Below are positions 45,097 to 46,084 of a stretch of 46,084 bases of DNA, piece by piece. Each line of letters starts with the position of its first letter. Position 1 is the stretch's first letter. The DNA comes from Pseudorhodobacter sp. GTDB taxonomy: Bacteria; Pseudomonadota; Alphaproteobacteria; Rhodobacterales; Rhodobacteraceae. Made by a program: the position numbers and the translations under genes. The DNA lies in assembly GCA_024642045.1 (NCBI GenBank), contig JAHEBX010000007.1, forward strand, positions 1 to 46,084, in the 5' to 3' direction. The notes under the pieces are model-generated. The model made no database searches. It worked only from the letters and a program-made list of their open reading frames with translations, and was not told the DNA's origin.

Positions 45097-46084
45097 TCAA
45101 GGGATGGTAGCGCGATCGAAAGCCGCCCTCACCATATTGCGATCAACTTGCATCAAGGTGGCAGTGCCTGTCCACAGGATCGCGGTGCGGATGTCACGGT
45201 CGGGATAGATCTGTCCGAGCGCGTGATCATAGGCGCCAAGCTGACGCAGGATGCCCTCGGGAATATCTTCGGGGCGGTCAGGGATGCGGTGGTTCGATTT
45301 GAAATCGACAGCAAGCACATGATCGGGCCGGATCAGCAGGCGGTCGATGCTGCCAGCAAGGGGCGGGGCCACAAAGGCGACCTCGGCCAAAGCATCCGGC
45401 GCAAAGATCGACGGATGCGCAAGAAGTGTCGCCGTGGCTTCGGCGAGGACGGAAGGATAGACAGAGGCGTCGGGCACGAGCCGCAGCGCAATGGCGGGCC
45501 AGTCGGATTGCGGCGCCTGTGGCAAGTGTTCCAGCAGCAGATGCAGCGCCGTCCCGCGGGCTTTGGCGGCCTCTTCACCAGAGCCGTCCGTCTCGCCCTT
45601 CATGATCTTGTCGCCCCCCAGATCCGAAGGGGCAAGCGTTTGTGCAGCACGTTCGGCCACGGGCGCATCCTGCGTTGCCCAGAGCGGCAGCGGCAGAGCT
45701 GATTTCTGGGGAATGTGCTGGACGCCCAGCGGGTCGGGCCAGTCGCCAAAGCTGTGACGCAATGCGCCGCCGACCAGACCCTCGGCACCTGCCGCTTTGA
45801 TGCCTTGTTCGACCAGCCGGTACCATGAGCTTTCGCTTTTCGCGTCACCTGCACCGCAAACGATCAGCCAGACCCGCGCGCGCGTCAGGGCGACGTAAAG
45901 CAGGCGCAGGCTTTCTTCATCGCGCTTTGCCGCGCGGGTTGCGCGCAGGTTGGCAATCAGGGCGGGGCTGTCGGCAGAACTGGTTTTCCAAACCGCAGAG
46001 CCGCTTTCAAGCGTGTAAATCTCGTCACGATCTTGCGGCGATCGATCGGCGGTTTCGGGCAGGATCACGATTGGCGCCTCTAGC
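45097..46084 (-). CDS. addA: Double-strand break repair helicase AddA, C-terminal part (5' end beyond window)
   Basis: AddA, with AddB, resects double-strand breaks for RecA loading. The visible ~329 codons are the C-terminal end; the frame is open through the right edge, so an in-window GTG is not the true start. EAPIVILPET opens the segment, and EESLRLLYVALTRARVWLIV is UvrD-like helicase motif VI. The RecB-type nuclease (PD-(D/E)XK) domain follows: GTALHLLLEHLP, GSIDRLLIRPDHVLAVDFKS (catalytic Asp and Lys) and LGAYDHALGQIYP. Location next to trxA supports the assignment. Confidence 0.94.
   Translation of the reverse strand, partial: LEAPIVILPETADRSPQDRDEIYTLESGSAVWKTSSADSPALIANLRATRAAKRDEESLRLLYVALTRARVWLIVCGAGDAKSESSWYRLVEQGIKAAGAEGLVGGALRHSFGDWPDPLGVQHIPQKSALPLPLWATQDAPVAERAAQTLAPSDLGGDKIMKGETDGSGEEAAKARGTALHLLLEHLPQAPQSDWPAIALRLVPDASVYPSVLAEATATLLAHPSIFAPDALAEVAFVAPPLAGSIDRLLIRPDHVLAVDFKSNHRIPDRPEDIPEGILRQLGAYDHALGQIYPDRDIRTAILWTGTATLMQVDRNMVRAAFDRATIP

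Noticed and set aside
1-46084. CRISPR arrays, insertion sequences, prophage or toxin-antitoxin genes
   Set aside because: No spaced repeat array, transposase, integrase or phage protein motif was seen on either strand.

Overview
The window is a chromosomal segment of an alphaproteobacterium, most likely of the Rhodobacterales/Roseobacter group. This rests on the core gene order (hemJ-rho-mnmE-mnmG-rsmG-parA-parB opposite maf-aroE-coaE-dnaQ; trxA beside addA; hrcA-grpE beside rph-rdgB-hemW), on the family types (TolC, SapC and LEPR-XLL giant protein, GT61, FxsA, Tim44-like protein beside MltA) and on GC-rich coding sequence. No rRNA, tRNA, CRISPR array or insertion sequence was found.

Layout. 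1-9525 (minus) is an envelope/secretion locus: tolC-like gene, sapC-like gene, then the first ~2410 codons of a giant cysteine-free LEPR-XLL/RTX-like secreted protein that runs off the left edge. A 450-bp AT-rich gap precedes it. 9979-13586 (minus) holds a lytic transglycosylase lipoprotein and a gluconolactonase-like gene translationally coupled to gnd, with a GntR-type operator just upstream. 13779-15338 (plus) is SPFH protein-NfeD-Nudix. 15335-19498 (minus) is maeB and a GT61 glycosyltransferase. mutS follows on plus, then hrcA-grpE (minus) and rph-rdgB-hemW (plus).

26496-33882 (minus) is one tightly packed run, hemJ, rho, mnmE, mnmG, rsmG, parA, parB. Three perfect 16-bp parS palindromes lie at 25267, 28791 and 30696; two of them are read as coding sequence in rsmG and mnmG. 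At 33883-34292 coding direction switches from leftward to rightward. This gap holds an AT-rich core, a perfect IHF consensus site and five 8-of-9 matches to the DnaA box, so I read it as the chromosomal replication origin. To its right, maf-aroE-coaE-dnaQ overlap as one operon, followed by a nucleotide-sugar epimerase with a bidirectional terminator.

The right end holds fxsA-secB (minus), a Tim44-like gene-mltA-smr (plus), a lipoprotein alpha/beta hydrolase, hslV-hslU, trxA and the 3' part of addA (all minus). Most of the window is housekeeping. The accessory and least described part is the LEPR-XLL/SapC/TolC locus at the left end; the most structured non-coding part is the oriC/parS zone. 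Replication initiation (oriC), segregation (ParABS), tRNA modification (MnmEG), rRNA methylation (RsmG) and Rho are grouped within about 9 kb.
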